From assembly GCF_014192575.1 (NCBI RefSeq), contig NZ_JACHYC010000006.1:372001-436000 (forward strand): a stretch of DNA of 64,000 nucleotides. The letters run 5' to 3'. Below the pieces are notes generated by a model, which worked only from the letters and a program-made list of their open reading frames with translations, made no database searches and had not been told where the DNA came from. The stretch is from Variovorax sp. Sphag1AA (GTDB taxonomy: Bacteria > Pseudomonadota > Gammaproteobacteria > Burkholderiales > Burkholderiaceae_C). The first letter of the stretch is position 1; the number at the start of each line of letters is the position of its first letter. Position numbers and translations under genes: made by a program. Below are positions 50,383-59,062 of the stretch, in pieces.

Positions 50383-52779
50383 ATGCCCGCGCGGTCCCAC
50401 GCCTCTTCCCTCCAGATCTCCCGCGAGACGCGCGAGCGTTTCGTCGCCGCCACCGAGGCGGTGATCGAGCCGGTGGCCCATGCGATCAGCGAACGGCTGG
50501 TGGCGCTGGCCTCGCAAACCGGCAACGCCCGGGACATGCAGGAAAACCGGGACGGCTTCCTGGCGTTCCAGTCGCACGGGGCCGCCTGGGTCGCGCATTC
50601 GCGCGAGGCGTGGCGCAAGACGCTGGCCAGCAGTTCATCGGGCGGGTCGTCTTCCAATTCGCTGCGTCTTGAGCTGATCGGCGACGAGGTCGTCGAGACG
50701 AACATCGTGTCGTCGCGACTTGCACAGTCCATCCAGGACAAGGCCAGCTTCGAGCTCAATGACCTTCGGCTGCGCATCCAGCATCTCGACGGAACGAGCG
50801 AGCTCGACGCCAAGGACGTCCTCAAACCCGAGGCTTTCGCGAAGGTGCTCGTCGACCAGTGGCTCGCCAATGGGCTGAGCCTGGGGCTCTGGACCAAGAT
50901 CCAGGACCAGATGCAGACGCATATGGTCGATGCGATGCTGAAGGCTTACAAAGACGCCAACGCATACCTGATCAGCCGGGACGTGATGCCGGAGATCGAC
51001 CTCAAGAGCTTCGTGCGCCGCACCGGTTCGGTGAATTCAAGTTCCGCAGCGCTTGGTGGCAGCTTCGCGGCCTCTCATGCATCGGGAAGCGCATCGCTGG
51101 GCGTGACCGCGCAAGTGCCGCAGGGCGGCGGCCGCGGTGGCTATGCCCTGCCGGCGGGTAGCTTCGCCCCGGCCGCGATCGGCGTCGGAATGGGGCGTGG
51201 CGGCGCGGCGATGACTGCCGGCGATTCGATGGGTGCCACAGGCGGTTCGCCGCTGCTCGTTGCTCGCCAGCGTGCCCAGGGTGTCCTGCTCAATCTCAAG
51301 CGCTTCGTGACGGCGCGCATCGGCGGTGACATCACGCAACATCGACCGGCAGTCGGCGTGGGCGATGGTGCGGGTGGCCCGGCGGGCATGGCGGGTGCGC
51401 CGGCCTTTGCTGCCGCGATCGCCGACGCCGAAGTGGCCTACCAGGCCGCGGCGTCGCAGTATGTCGTGGGCGACGAGGCGACAGCCGTGCTCCAGGCCAC
51501 CGTGGACCTCCGGAGGCGCAGTGCAGAGCTCAAGAAAAGGGCGCCAACGACGGCCGACAAGGCCACCGTCGAGATCGTGGCCCTGATGTTCCAGGCGATC
51601 CTCGCGGAGGAGCGCATCCCGTTCTCGGCGCGTGTCTGGTTTGCGCGCCTGCAAATGCCGGTGCTGCGCGTGGCGATCGCCGAGCCCGAATTCTTCGGCA
51701 CCCTTCAGCACCCGGCGCGCATGTTGATCGACCGCATGGGTTCCTGCGTGATGGGCTTCGATGCCGCGGCCATTTCGGGCAGTGCGCTCGAAGGCGAGAT
51801 CCGCCGCGTCGTGCAGGTGATCGAGCAGTATCCGGAAACCGGCCAGCGCGTGTTCAAGCTGGTGTTCGACGAATTCGTCGCCTTCCTCAACAAGTACCTC
51901 ACGCAGAGCGACACCGCCCAGAAGGTGATGAGCGTTGCGCAGCAGGTCGAGCAGAAGGAAACGATGGCGATCCAGTACACCATCGAGTTGCGCAAGATGC
52001 TCAACGACATGCCGGTGCGCGAGGAGATCCGCGAGTTCCTCTTCAAGGTCTGGGCCGAGGTACTGGCCATCGCCGCGCTGCGCTACGGGCCGCAGGACGA
52101 GCAGACCGTGATGCTGAAGCGGTCTGCTTCGGATCTCGTCTGGGCTGCGAGCGCCAAGCCGAACCGCAACGACCGCACCCGCGTGATCCAGGATCTTCCC
52201 AAGCTGCTTCAGCGCTTGCGGCAGGGCATGACGCTGCTCGGCATCATCGGAGATGCGCAGGAACAGCACATCAAGACCATCGGGGCGACCTTGTCCGATG
52301 CGTTCATGTCGAAGACCGAGGCGATTCCTCAGGCCAAGATCGAGGCGATGGCGAAACGCCTCGCCAACCTCGAGGATTTCGTGTCCGACGAAGGCACGAT
52401 GGACGTGCCGCTCGACGCCGCCAGCATTGAGCTCCTGCTTGGCGTGGATGCCGCCTCGATCGAGGTGGTGCCCGATACCGGCACCAAGGTGGGCGAAGAC
52501 ATGCTCGCCTGGGCGCACGAGCTCCAGGTGGGCAACTGGTTCATGCTGGACCACAACGACCGGGTGAGCCAGGTCCAGTTCGTGTGGCGAAGCGAACGCA
52601 AGCAGCTCCATCTGTTCGCATCCACTGACGGGCGTAGCTTCCTCATCCAGGTGGGCCGCCTGGCGTCCTACCTGCAGGCCGGCCTGTTGGTGCCCGCCGA
52701 GGAAGAAACCCTCACCGTCCGCGCAACCCGCGAGGCCTTGGCCAAACTCGACGCCAACCCCGAGCGCCTACTGAACTAG
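50383..52779 (+). CDS. DUF1631 protein of unknown function
   Basis: This is a 798-residue soluble protein of the DUF1631 family. No signal peptide or membrane helix is seen. A Gly/Ala-rich low-complexity section (about 215-300) separates N- and C-terminal parts. The C-terminal end (about 700-760) has a small beta domain (VGNWFMLDHNDRVSQVQFVW; LFASTDGRSFLIQVGRL), which could be a nucleotide-binding-like barrel. Databases sometimes call such proteins thymidine phosphorylase, for which I see no support. It lies 129 bases after secF and is convergent with smg. Confidence 0.82.
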   Translation: MPARSHASSLQISRETRERFVAATEAVIEPVAHAISERLVALASQTGNARDMQENRDGFLAFQSHGAAWVAHSREAWRKTLASSSSGGSSSNSLRLELIGDEVVETNIVSSRLAQSIQDKASFELNDLRLRIQHLDGTSELDAKDVLKPEAFAKVLVDQWLANGLSLGLWTKIQDQMQTHMVDAMLKAYKDANAYLISRDVMPEIDLKSFVRRTGSVNSSSAALGGSFAASHASGSASLGVTAQVPQGGGRGGYALPAGSFAPAAIGVGMGRGGAAMTAGDSMGATGGSPLLVARQRAQGVLLNLKRFVTARIGGDITQHRPAVGVGDGAGGPAGMAGAPAFAAAIADAEVAYQAAASQYVVGDEATAVLQATVDLRRRSAELKKRAPTTADKATVEIVALMFQAILAEERIPFSARVWFARLQMPVLRVAIAEPEFFGTLQHPARMLIDRMGSCVMGFDAAAISGSALEGEIRRVVQVIEQYPETGQRVFKLVFDEFVAFLNKYLTQSDTAQKVMSVAQQVEQKETMAIQYTIELRKMLNDMPVREEIREFLFKVWAEVLAIAALRYGPQDEQTVMLKRSASDLVWAASAKPNRNDRTRVIQDLPKLLQRLRQGMTLLGIIGDAQEQHIKTIGATLSDAFMSKTEAIPQAKIEAMAKRLANLEDFVSDEGTMDVPLDAASIELLLGVDAASIEVVPDTGTKVGEDMLAWAHELQVGNWFMLDHNDRVSQVQFVWRSERKQLHLFASTDGRSFLIQVGRLASYLQAGLLVPAEEETLTVRATREALAKLDANPERLLN

Positions 52780-52792
52780 CTCGCTCATTCGT

Positions 52793-52834
52793 GAGCAGCC
52801 GCGGAACCGGCTCCGCCGGGCCGCGCCCCGGCTA
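52793..52834 (-). repeat. Interspersed intergenic hairpin repeat, copy 3 (inverted, diverged)
   Basis: Read on the minus strand, GCGG-C-CCGGC, loop GGA, GCCGG-TT-CCGC is flanked by GTAGCC on one side and GGCTGC on the other, which still pair with one G-T wobble. A GGGGC insertion replaces the single-base bulge of the other copies. It lies between the convergent DUF1631 and smg genes, where it may also act as a terminator. A nearby GCTCACTTCGTGT matches copy 2. Confidence 0.7.
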
Positions 52835-52863
52835 CACGAAGTGAGCAACCCTGGAGGCGAGCC

Positions 52864-53379
52864 TCAATGCGCTACGCGCGTGTCGGTGTCGTCGCAGAGC
52901 TCATCGAGCACCAGCGCATCGGGCTCGAGCCCCGTGGACCAGTGCACCATCAGGACGATGATCTTGAGTTCGTCGATCGTCAGCGGCTCGCCGGGCGTGG
53001 CCATTGCGCGCTCCACCACGATCTCGCGCATCCCCGTCGGCAGGACGCCGGAGGATTCGAGGAAGCTGATGAAACCCAGGCACTCCGCGCCGATGTGTTC
53101 CTGCTCGGCGTTTGAGTAAACGCGGATCGAGTTGGGTGATTGGGGAACGACCTCGTCGCTCCGACTGCGAATGCTCACCGTTGCCGTCGTCTCGTCCGCA
53201 TGGCGAATGAGCTGGATCCCCTGGGTGGCGAGGCTCAGGCCGTCGAGCCAGTGCAGCGCTTCGCGGATTTCATCCGCATCGAAGCCCTGCGCACTGAGCT
53301 TGCGGCCCAACTGTTCGGGCGCGGGACATGCATCGCCGCGCCAATAGTTTTCGTAGACAAAAACAAGCACTTCGAACAT
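52864..53379 (-). CDS. smg: Smg family protein (DUF494)
   Basis: This is a 171-residue DUF494/Smg protein starting MFEVLVFVYENYWRGDACP. It contains the conserved LSAQGFDADEIREAL helix and a C-terminal LDELKIIVLMV-like segment. Its exact function is not established. Its position next to dprA and the LysM gene on the same strand is the standard proteobacterial arrangement; topA is not next to it here. Confidence 0.9.
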   Translation of the reverse strand: MFEVLVFVYENYWRGDACPAPEQLGRKLSAQGFDADEIREALHWLDGLSLATQGIQLIRHADETTATVSIRSRSDEVVPQSPNSIRVYSNAEQEHIGAECLGFISFLESSGVLPTGMREIVVERAMATPGEPLTIDELKIIVLMVHWSTGLEPDALVLDELCDDTDTRVAH

Positions 53380-53457
53380 GGGCCCAATATAGCCCAGTCA
53401 AGATGCCCTGCCGCGGCAGTTGCGCGAAGACGACGATGTTTTGTGTGAAGGACTGGT

Positions 53458-54597
53458 TCAGCCGCGCGCCACACGCTGAAACAGGCCGCCCGGGAGTCTC
53501 GCCACGCGGCCTTCCAGTTCGAGTTCGAGCAAGCGCGCCTGCAACTCGGCGGCGCCGTAGCCCGTGCGTGCACACAGGGAATCGAGACTGACCGGGTCGA
53601 AGCTGAGGTCGGCAAGCAGGCCCGACTCGTCGGTCGTGGCCGCCTCGGTCTGTTCGATCCGCGCATCGGCGGAGGCCGGCGTGTCGAATCGCAATTCTTC
53701 GAGTACGTCGCCAACCGACTCGACGAGCTTTGCGCCTTGGCGGATCAGTGCATGGCAGCCGCGCGATTGCGGCGAATGGATCGAACCTGGAATTGCGAAA
53801 ACCTCCCGGCCCTGTTCCGCGGCAAGCCGGGCTGTGATCAACGAGCCTGAGCGGAGTGCGGCCTCCACGACCAGCGTGCCGCGCGACAGCCCCGCAATGA
53901 TGCGGTTGCGCTGTGGAAAGTTCTGGTTGAGCGGCGGCGTGCCGAGCGGATATTCGCTCACGATCAGGCCGCGGCCTGCAATGCGATGCGCAAGTTCGCG
54001 ATGGCGTGCAGGGTAGACGCGGTCGAGTCCGGTGCCGACCACCGCTACGGTCGCGAGCCGGTCCGCACCGCCGCCTGCCTCGAGTGCCCCGTTGTGTGCC
54101 GCTCCGTCGATACCCAATGCAAGACCGGACACCACCGCGATCCCGGCTTCCCCGAATGCGCGAGCGAATGCACGCGCGGTCTGCTCGCCTTGTGCAGTGG
54201 GGTTGCGGCTGCCGACCATCGCGATGCTGCGATCGAGCTGCGTTAAATCGAACGAGGGTGCGCCGAGCAGGTAGAGCATCAGCGGCGGGTCCGCCGTTTC
54301 GAGCAGCGAAGCGGGATAGCCCGGATCGCCCAGTGTCACGATGCGCCGGGTCGCGCCATCGGCGCCAGTGCCTTGCAGCCAGTCAAGCGTCCACCGGATC
54401 TGTTCTTCGAAATCCCGGGGTAGCTGCTGCAACGCATGCGCCTGTGCGTCTGTCACCACCTGCAGGAGCGCATCCCGCGATTGCGTGAAAACCTGCGAAG
54501 GCAGTCCGAACGCCGCCAGCAGCTTGCGCCCGGTTGCGTTGCCGATGCCTGGTGTCAGCGCAAGACGCAGCCAGTCTGCGAGGTCCTCGCGTCCCAC
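53458..54597 (-). CDS. dprA: DNA processing protein DprA
   Basis: This is a 379-residue DprA with a GTG start. It has an N-terminal SAM-like domain (about 1-80), a Rossmann fold with SIAMVGSRNPTAQGEQ, VSGLALGIDGAAH and FPQRNRIIAGLS, and a C-terminal winged-helix domain (about 310-375). DprA binds incoming single-stranded DNA and loads RecA during natural transformation. It lies 18 bases after the LysM gene, so smg, dprA and the LysM gene are probably one operon. Confidence 0.93.
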   Translation of the reverse strand: MGREDLADWLRLALTPGIGNATGRKLLAAFGLPSQVFTQSRDALLQVVTDAQAHALQQLPRDFEEQIRWTLDWLQGTGADGATRRIVTLGDPGYPASLLETADPPLMLYLLGAPSFDLTQLDRSIAMVGSRNPTAQGEQTARAFARAFGEAGIAVVSGLALGIDGAAHNGALEAGGGADRLATVAVVGTGLDRVYPARHRELAHRIAGRGLIVSEYPLGTPPLNQNFPQRNRIIAGLSRGTLVVEAALRSGSLITARLAAEQGREVFAIPGSIHSPQSRGCHALIRQGAKLVESVGDVLEELRFDTPASADARIEQTEAATTDESGLLADLSFDPVSLDSLCARTGYGAAELQARLLELELEGRVARLPGGLFQRVARG

Positions 54598-54615
54598 TCG
54601 AAAACGATCGCCGCC

Positions 54616-55827
54616 TCAGGGATTGACGAGCAGGTCGCCAATGCGCGGTGTGTCGTTGATCTCCAGCACCAGGGCATAGGAAACCTTCTCGAACGGACGG
54701 AACACCATCAGCAGGCCGATGCGCTCGTTCGGCAGCTTCAGCGTTTCCTTGCCGGTGCCGGTCTTGTCCACGATGGTTTCGCCGTTCTTGAGGATTGCCA
54801 GCACATGTCCGGCCTCGATGCCGTCGCGCAGGCCCTTGTTGATCGCCACCACCTGGTTTTGCGCGGCGAACTGCACCGCGTTGCCGTAGACGGAGACGAT
54901 GCGGCCTTCGATCGGCTGCTGCGGAGCGCGGGGTGCGTAGCTCAGGAGCTGGCGCGGGGGCTCCGGCAGCAGGCGGTCGCCAGCGCGCATTTCCTCGCGC
55001 GCGGCAATGATGTCGATGGTGGCCGGCACGACGCTCGTAACTTGCTTGCCATCGACCATTTCGCTCAAGGTCGATTCGCCGCGCTGCAACTGGGCCTTGC
55101 CGAGGTACTGGGCTTCGTAGCCCAGGATCTCGCCGGTGCCCGGGTCTTTCAGCGGCGTGGCGTCGCGGAAGACTCGGAAGGTCTGGATGGGGCCGGGTGC
55201 CTCGACGAGCGGCGAATTGACGTCGCCACGCGCATAGGCGCGATCGCCACGGGAGAGCAGGACGCGGCTGTCGTTGCCGGCCACGATGCGCGGCGCGTTG
55301 GCGAGGGTGTTGTCGTCCACCACCACCGGCTCGGCGAGGAAAGGTTCGATGAGGGCCGGGTTGAGCGTCGGCAGCGCCATGCCGGACAGCGACTCATAGC
55401 GCGTGCGCGGCGACAGCTTGATGGTGCCTTCGGGTGCGCCGGAACCGCGACGGGTGCTCAGGCGGGCACGGCCGCCGGACTTGTCCAGATAGAGCACCTG
55501 GCCCGGATAGATCCGGTGCGGATTGGAGATCTCGCTGATGTTCATGCCCCACAGCTCGGGCCAGCGCCACGGGCTGCGGAGATAGAGGCGGGAAATGGCC
55601 CACAGCGTGTCGCCGGGCTTGACCGTGTATTCGTCCGGCGCATTGGGCGCCAGTTCGCTGATGGGAATGCCGGCCTGCGCCGTCTGCTGGGCGGTGGCGC
55701 GCTGTTGGGGGGTAACGGGGTAGTTTTGTGCGGATGCCGTCGTACCTGCGAGGCCAGCCACGGCGAGGGCCGCCAGCGTGGCGACGAAGCGGGGACGCAG
55801 ATGGTCGTTGGTTCGGAATTTATTCAT
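54616..55827 (-). CDS. LysM-domain periplasmic protein
   Basis: This is a 403-residue exported protein. The start MNKFRTNDHLRPRFV was chosen for its signal peptide (VATLAALAVAGLAGTTASAQ, cleavage after ASA). One LysM domain follows (about 65-115: YTVKPGDTLWAISRLYL; NPHRIYPGQVLYL), so it binds peptidoglycan. The remaining 280 residues form a conserved beta-rich region common to LysM proteins upstream of def-dprA in betaproteobacteria. Function unknown, likely cell-wall associated. Confidence 0.88.
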   Translation of the reverse strand: MNKFRTNDHLRPRFVATLAALAVAGLAGTTASAQNYPVTPQQRATAQQTAQAGIPISELAPNAPDEYTVKPGDTLWAISRLYLRSPWRWPELWGMNISEISNPHRIYPGQVLYLDKSGGRARLSTRRGSGAPEGTIKLSPRTRYESLSGMALPTLNPALIEPFLAEPVVVDDNTLANAPRIVAGNDSRVLLSRGDRAYARGDVNSPLVEAPGPIQTFRVFRDATPLKDPGTGEILGYEAQYLGKAQLQRGESTLSEMVDGKQVTSVVPATIDIIAAREEMRAGDRLLPEPPRQLLSYAPRAPQQPIEGRIVSVYGNAVQFAAQNQVVAINKGLRDGIEAGHVLAILKNGETIVDKTGTGKETLKLPNERIGLLMVFRPFEKVSYALVLEINDTPRIGDLLVNP

Positions 55828-55987
55828 GGTTGATGGTGTGCACACACTGCGCCACGCAGAACGTACGAATCCTCACAATTTGCTACGAATTTTGCGCTGA
55901 AGCCCCAGATCGGGCAATGTAAATCCCGCCAGCCGCCCCGAGCCGTCGCGGAAATGGCGAAAATAGCGACAACTTTTCCTCGCTTTC

Positions 55988-56521
55988 ATGTCAAAACGAA
56001 CCATTTTGAGTTACCCGGACGCTCGCCTGCATACGGTGGCAAAACCGGTGCAAGGCGTTGATGCGCGCATCAAGACACTGGTCGCAGACATGCTCGAGAC
56101 CATGTACGACGCCAATGGCATCGGGCTTGCCGCCACGCAGATCGACGTGCATGAACGTCTGGTCGTCATCGATGTATCCGAAGAACGCAATGAGCCGCTG
56201 GTGCTCATCAATCCGGAGATTGTGTGGGCGAGCGACGAAAAGGTGGTCAATGAAGAAGGCTGCCTTTCAGTGCCCGGTATCTATGACGGCGTGGAACGCT
56301 CCACCGCCGTGCGCGTGACGGCGCTCGACGCCGAAGGCGAGTTGCAAACTGTCGAAGCCGAAGGCCTGCTCGCCGTCTGTATCCAGCATGAGCTCGATCA
56401 CCTCCTGGGCAAGGTCTTCGTCGAATACCTCTCGCCGCTGAAGCGCAACCGCATCAAGAGCAAGTTGCTCAAGCAGCAGCGCGAAGAACAGAAACTCGAT
56501 CAGCGCGAAGGGCGTCGGTGA
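55988..56521 (+). CDS. def: Peptide deformylase
   Basis: This is a 177-residue metalloenzyme with all three motifs: GIGLAATQ (I), EEGCLSVPG (II, Cys metal ligand) and QHELDH (III, two His ligands and catalytic Glu). It removes the formyl group from nascent proteins. It begins a plus-strand operon with the lipoprotein gene, fmt, azlC and azlD. The divergent gap to the LysM gene is AT-rich relative to its surroundings and should contain both promoters. Confidence 0.95.
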   Translation: MSKRTILSYPDARLHTVAKPVQGVDARIKTLVADMLETMYDANGIGLAATQIDVHERLVVIDVSEERNEPLVLINPEIVWASDEKVVNEEGCLSVPGIYDGVERSTAVRVTALDAEGELQTVEAEGLLAVCIQHELDHLLGKVFVEYLSPLKRNRIKSKLLKQQREEQKLDQREGRR

Positions 56522-57012
56522 ACATGACGCGCTCATGGCTCGCGGCCGTTGTCGTGGCGTCCGCCTTGGTGGGGTGTGCCAGCGAGCCGACGCGACTGCC
56601 GCTCGGCACGACGCGCGATCAGGCGCTTTCACAACTCGGTACACCGACGGCAACGTATCCGCTGCCGAACGGCGGTCAGCGGCTCCAGTATTCCCGCGCG
56701 CCGATGGGCTTCGAGGTCTCGAACATCGACGTCGATGCGAGCGGCCACGTGGTTTCCATCCGCCAGGAACTCTTCGAGGGCCTCTTCGACAGCACCATCA
56801 AGCCCGGTGTCTGGCGTGTTGACGATGTGCTGCGTACCTACGGTCGTCCTTATGAGATCACCCGCGTGACCTCCTTCAATGGCGACGTCTGGTCCTGGCG
56901 CTACAAGTCCATGAATGCCCGCCGTCTCCTCTATATCTATGTGAGGCCCGATGGCGTGGTGGACCACTACAACACAGGCGACGACCTGAACGTGTTCCTC
57001 ATCAACCGGTGA
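56518..57012 (+). CDS. BamE/SmpA-like outer-membrane lipoprotein
   Basis: This is a 164-residue lipoprotein with lipobox LVGC. It is followed by a compact domain: LGTTRDQALSQLGTPTATY, then beta strands (RLQYSRAPMGFEVSNIDVD; DVWSWRYKSMNARRLLYIYV). The fold hints at the BamE/SmpA-OmlA group but similarity is only in pattern. The GTG start at 56518 overlaps the def stop and has AAGGG 5 bases upstream; an ATG at 56524 is the alternative. Encoded between def and fmt. Confidence 0.75.
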   Translation: MNMTRSWLAAVVVASALVGCASEPTRLPLGTTRDQALSQLGTPTATYPLPNGGQRLQYSRAPMGFEVSNIDVDASGHVVSIRQELFEGLFDSTIKPGVWRVDDVLRTYGRPYEITRVTSFNGDVWSWRYKSMNARRLLYIYVRPDGVVDHYNTGDDLNVFLINR

Positions 57013-57017
57013 GCGTC

Positions 57018-57968
57018 ATGAAGGTTGCGTTCGCGGGTACGCCCGAGTTTGCCCGCGTCGCGCTGGAAGCCATTGCCGCGGCCGGCCACGAGATCGTTCT
57101 CACGCTGACCCAGCCCGACCGTCCGGCGGGCCGCGGAATGAAGCTGCAGGCTTCGCCGGTGAAGCAGTTCGCGGTATCGCATGGTTGGCCGGTGATCCAG
57201 CCGCGAAGCCTGCGACTGGACGGCAAGTATCCCGACGATGCCGAAGCCGCACGGGCCGCGATCGCGGAATCGACGGCCGAGGTCATGGTGGTGGCCGCCT
57301 ACGGTTTGATCCTTCCGCAGTGGGTGCTCGATGCTCCGCGGCTCGGCTGCCTCAACATCCATGCGAGCCTGCTGCCGAGATGGCGCGGCGCCGCGCCGAT
57401 TCATCGCGCGATCGAAGCCGGTGACGCCGAGACCGGTATCACCATCATGCAGATGGACGCCGGCCTCGACACCGGCGACATGCTGCTGCGCGAGGCCGTT
57501 CCGGTCGGCGACGACAACACCGCCCGTCTGCATGACCGGCTCGCCGCACTCGGCGGCCGCATGATCGTCGATGCGCTGAGGCAGGCGGAGTCCGGCGCGC
57601 TCAGCGCGATTCCACAACCCGCAGAAGGCGTGACCTACGCGCACAAGGTCGAGAAGGCCGAGGCGCAGGTGGATTGGACGCAGAGCGCCGAGGCGATCGT
57701 GCGCCGCATCCGCGCGTTCGACCCGTTTCCCGGAGCGAGCAGCACGCTCGACGGCGAAACCATCAAGCTCTGGGTTGCACAGACCCGCGACGAAGCGCCT
57801 TCGGAGGCGGCAGGCACGGTACTCGCCGCGGGGCCGGAGGGCATCGCCGTTGCGGCCGATGGCTCGACCGTCGTCGTTTCCGAACTCCAGCGCGCGGGCG
57901 GCAAGCGCCTGCCGGTGGCCGATTTCCTGCGAGGCTTCGACGTGAAGCCCGGACAGGTCTTCGGCTGA
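57018..57968 (+). CDS. fmt: Methionyl-tRNA formyltransferase
   Basis: This is a 316-residue enzyme starting MKVAFAGTPEFARVALEAI. The formyl-folate site appears as NIHASLLPRWRGAAPIHRA, followed by TIMQMDAGLDTGDML. The C-terminal OB-like domain starts near 215. It formylates initiator Met-tRNA. The ATG at 57018 was preferred over the overlapping GTG at 57009 by family N-terminus; either could be used. It forms the functional pair with def in one operon. Confidence 0.94.
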   Translation: MKVAFAGTPEFARVALEAIAAAGHEIVLTLTQPDRPAGRGMKLQASPVKQFAVSHGWPVIQPRSLRLDGKYPDDAEAARAAIAESTAEVMVVAAYGLILPQWVLDAPRLGCLNIHASLLPRWRGAAPIHRAIEAGDAETGITIMQMDAGLDTGDMLLREAVPVGDDNTARLHDRLAALGGRMIVDALRQAESGALSAIPQPAEGVTYAHKVEKAEAQVDWTQSAEAIVRRIRAFDPFPGASSTLDGETIKLWVAQTRDEAPSEAAGTVLAAGPEGIAVAADGSTVVVSELQRAGGKRLPVADFLRGFDVKPGQVFG

Positions 57969-58708
57969 TGTTTCTCTCGTCGTCCGTCCGCAGCCAACCC
58001 GAGTTTCGCGAAGGCATTCGCGACATGTCGCCGATCGCCCTCGGCATTGGCGCCTGGGGGCTCATGACCGGCGTGGCGATGCTCAAGTCCGGCATGAGCG
58101 TTGTCGAGGCGCTCGCGATGACTTTGCTGGTCTACGCGGGCAGCTCCCAACTCGCATCCATCCCGCTGCTGATTGCCGGTGCGCCTGCATGGGTGATCCT
58201 GGCGACCGGCTTCTGCGTCAACCTGCGCTTCGTGGTCTTCAGCTTGCACCTGCGGCCGTATCTCATGCACATGCCGCGCTGGCGCCGCATGACGCACGGC
58301 TATCTCACGGCCGACATGAGCTACGCGATGTTCACGCGCAAGTACACCCGTCCGCCCGAGACCGACGCCGAGAAGCGCGCGCAGGAGGCCTACCTCACCG
58401 GCAACTACTGTGTGACCTGGTGCGCATGGATGGGCCTGAGCATGCTCGGCATCGTGCTCGCGAACATGATTCCGCAGAGCTGGGGCCTGGGCTTTGCGGG
58501 CGTGCTGAGCCTGGTCGCGATCGTCTGCTCGATGGCGACGACGCGCCTGCGCGTGCTGGCGGTCGTCATTGCCGGGGCAACCGCTGTCGCAGCCTATGCA
58601 CTGCCGCTCAAGCTCAACATCGTCGCGGGCATCGGTGTCGCGGTGCTGCTGTGCTTCTGGCTCGAAAAGCAGTTCGGGCTCGATCCCGATGCGGAGGACG
58701 ACAAATGA
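57968..58708 (+). CDS. azlC: Branched-chain amino acid exporter large subunit AzlC
   Basis: This is a 246-residue membrane protein of the AzlC family with about six to seven helices. Conserved segments are EGIRDMSPIALGIGAWGLM, VYAGSSQLASIPLL and CVNLRFVVFSLHLRPYL. With AzlD it exports branched-chain amino acids in characterised cases. The start overlaps the fmt stop (TGATG), and the stop overlaps the azlD start by ATGA. Confidence 0.9.
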   Translation: MFLSSSVRSQPEFREGIRDMSPIALGIGAWGLMTGVAMLKSGMSVVEALAMTLLVYAGSSQLASIPLLIAGAPAWVILATGFCVNLRFVVFSLHLRPYLMHMPRWRRMTHGYLTADMSYAMFTRKYTRPPETDAEKRAQEAYLTGNYCVTWCAWMGLSMLGIVLANMIPQSWGLGFAGVLSLVAIVCSMATTRLRVLAVVIAGATAVAAYALPLKLNIVAGIGVAVLLCFWLEKQFGLDPDAEDDK

Positions 58709-59052
58709 GCCTCGCCGGCGGACAAACTGATTTCTGGACGCTGGCGGTCATCGTCGGCCTTGCGGGTGTCACCGTGCTGACGCGCTGCTTCTTCTTCATC
58801 CTCGATCGGCCCTGGGGCCTGCCGGACTGGGCGCATCGCGCTCTGCACTACGCCCCGGCGGCCGCATTGGCCGCGGTGGTGATTCCCGAAGTCGTCATGA
58901 CGCAGGGCCACCTCACGACGACCCTGCAGGATGCGCGCCTCTACGGTGCAGTCGCGGGTGTCATCTACTACTTCTGGCGCGGCGGCGTGCTCGGGACGAT
59001 GCTCGCGGGCATGGCGGTCTACCTGCCGCTGCACCTGGGTCTCGGCTGGTAG
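58705..59052 (+). CDS. azlD: Branched-chain amino acid exporter small subunit AzlD
   Basis: This is a 115-residue protein with about four helices, typical of AzlD (TVLTRCFFFILDRPWGLPDW; ALHYAPAAALAAVVIPEV). It forms the two-component exporter with AzlC. The start at 58705 is fixed by the ATGA overlap with azlC. It ends 10 bases before the convergent dehydrogenase gene. Confidence 0.9.
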   Translation: MSLAGGQTDFWTLAVIVGLAGVTVLTRCFFFILDRPWGLPDWAHRALHYAPAAALAAVVIPEVVMTQGHLTTTLQDARLYGAVAGVIYYFWRGGVLGTMLAGMAVYLPLHLGLGW

Positions 59053-59062
59053 GCCTGCCGCC

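Noticed and set aside
47380..50598. 1072-codon minus-strand open frame opposite secD-secF
   Set aside because: It lies antisense to well-supported secD and secF, its translation is His/Arg/Gln-rich low-complexity sequence, and no domain is recognisable. It is a product of GC-biased third positions.
50383..52779. Thymidine phosphorylase label for the DUF1631 protein
   Set aside because: None of the conserved phosphorylase motifs is visible; the label appears to be a propagated database name.
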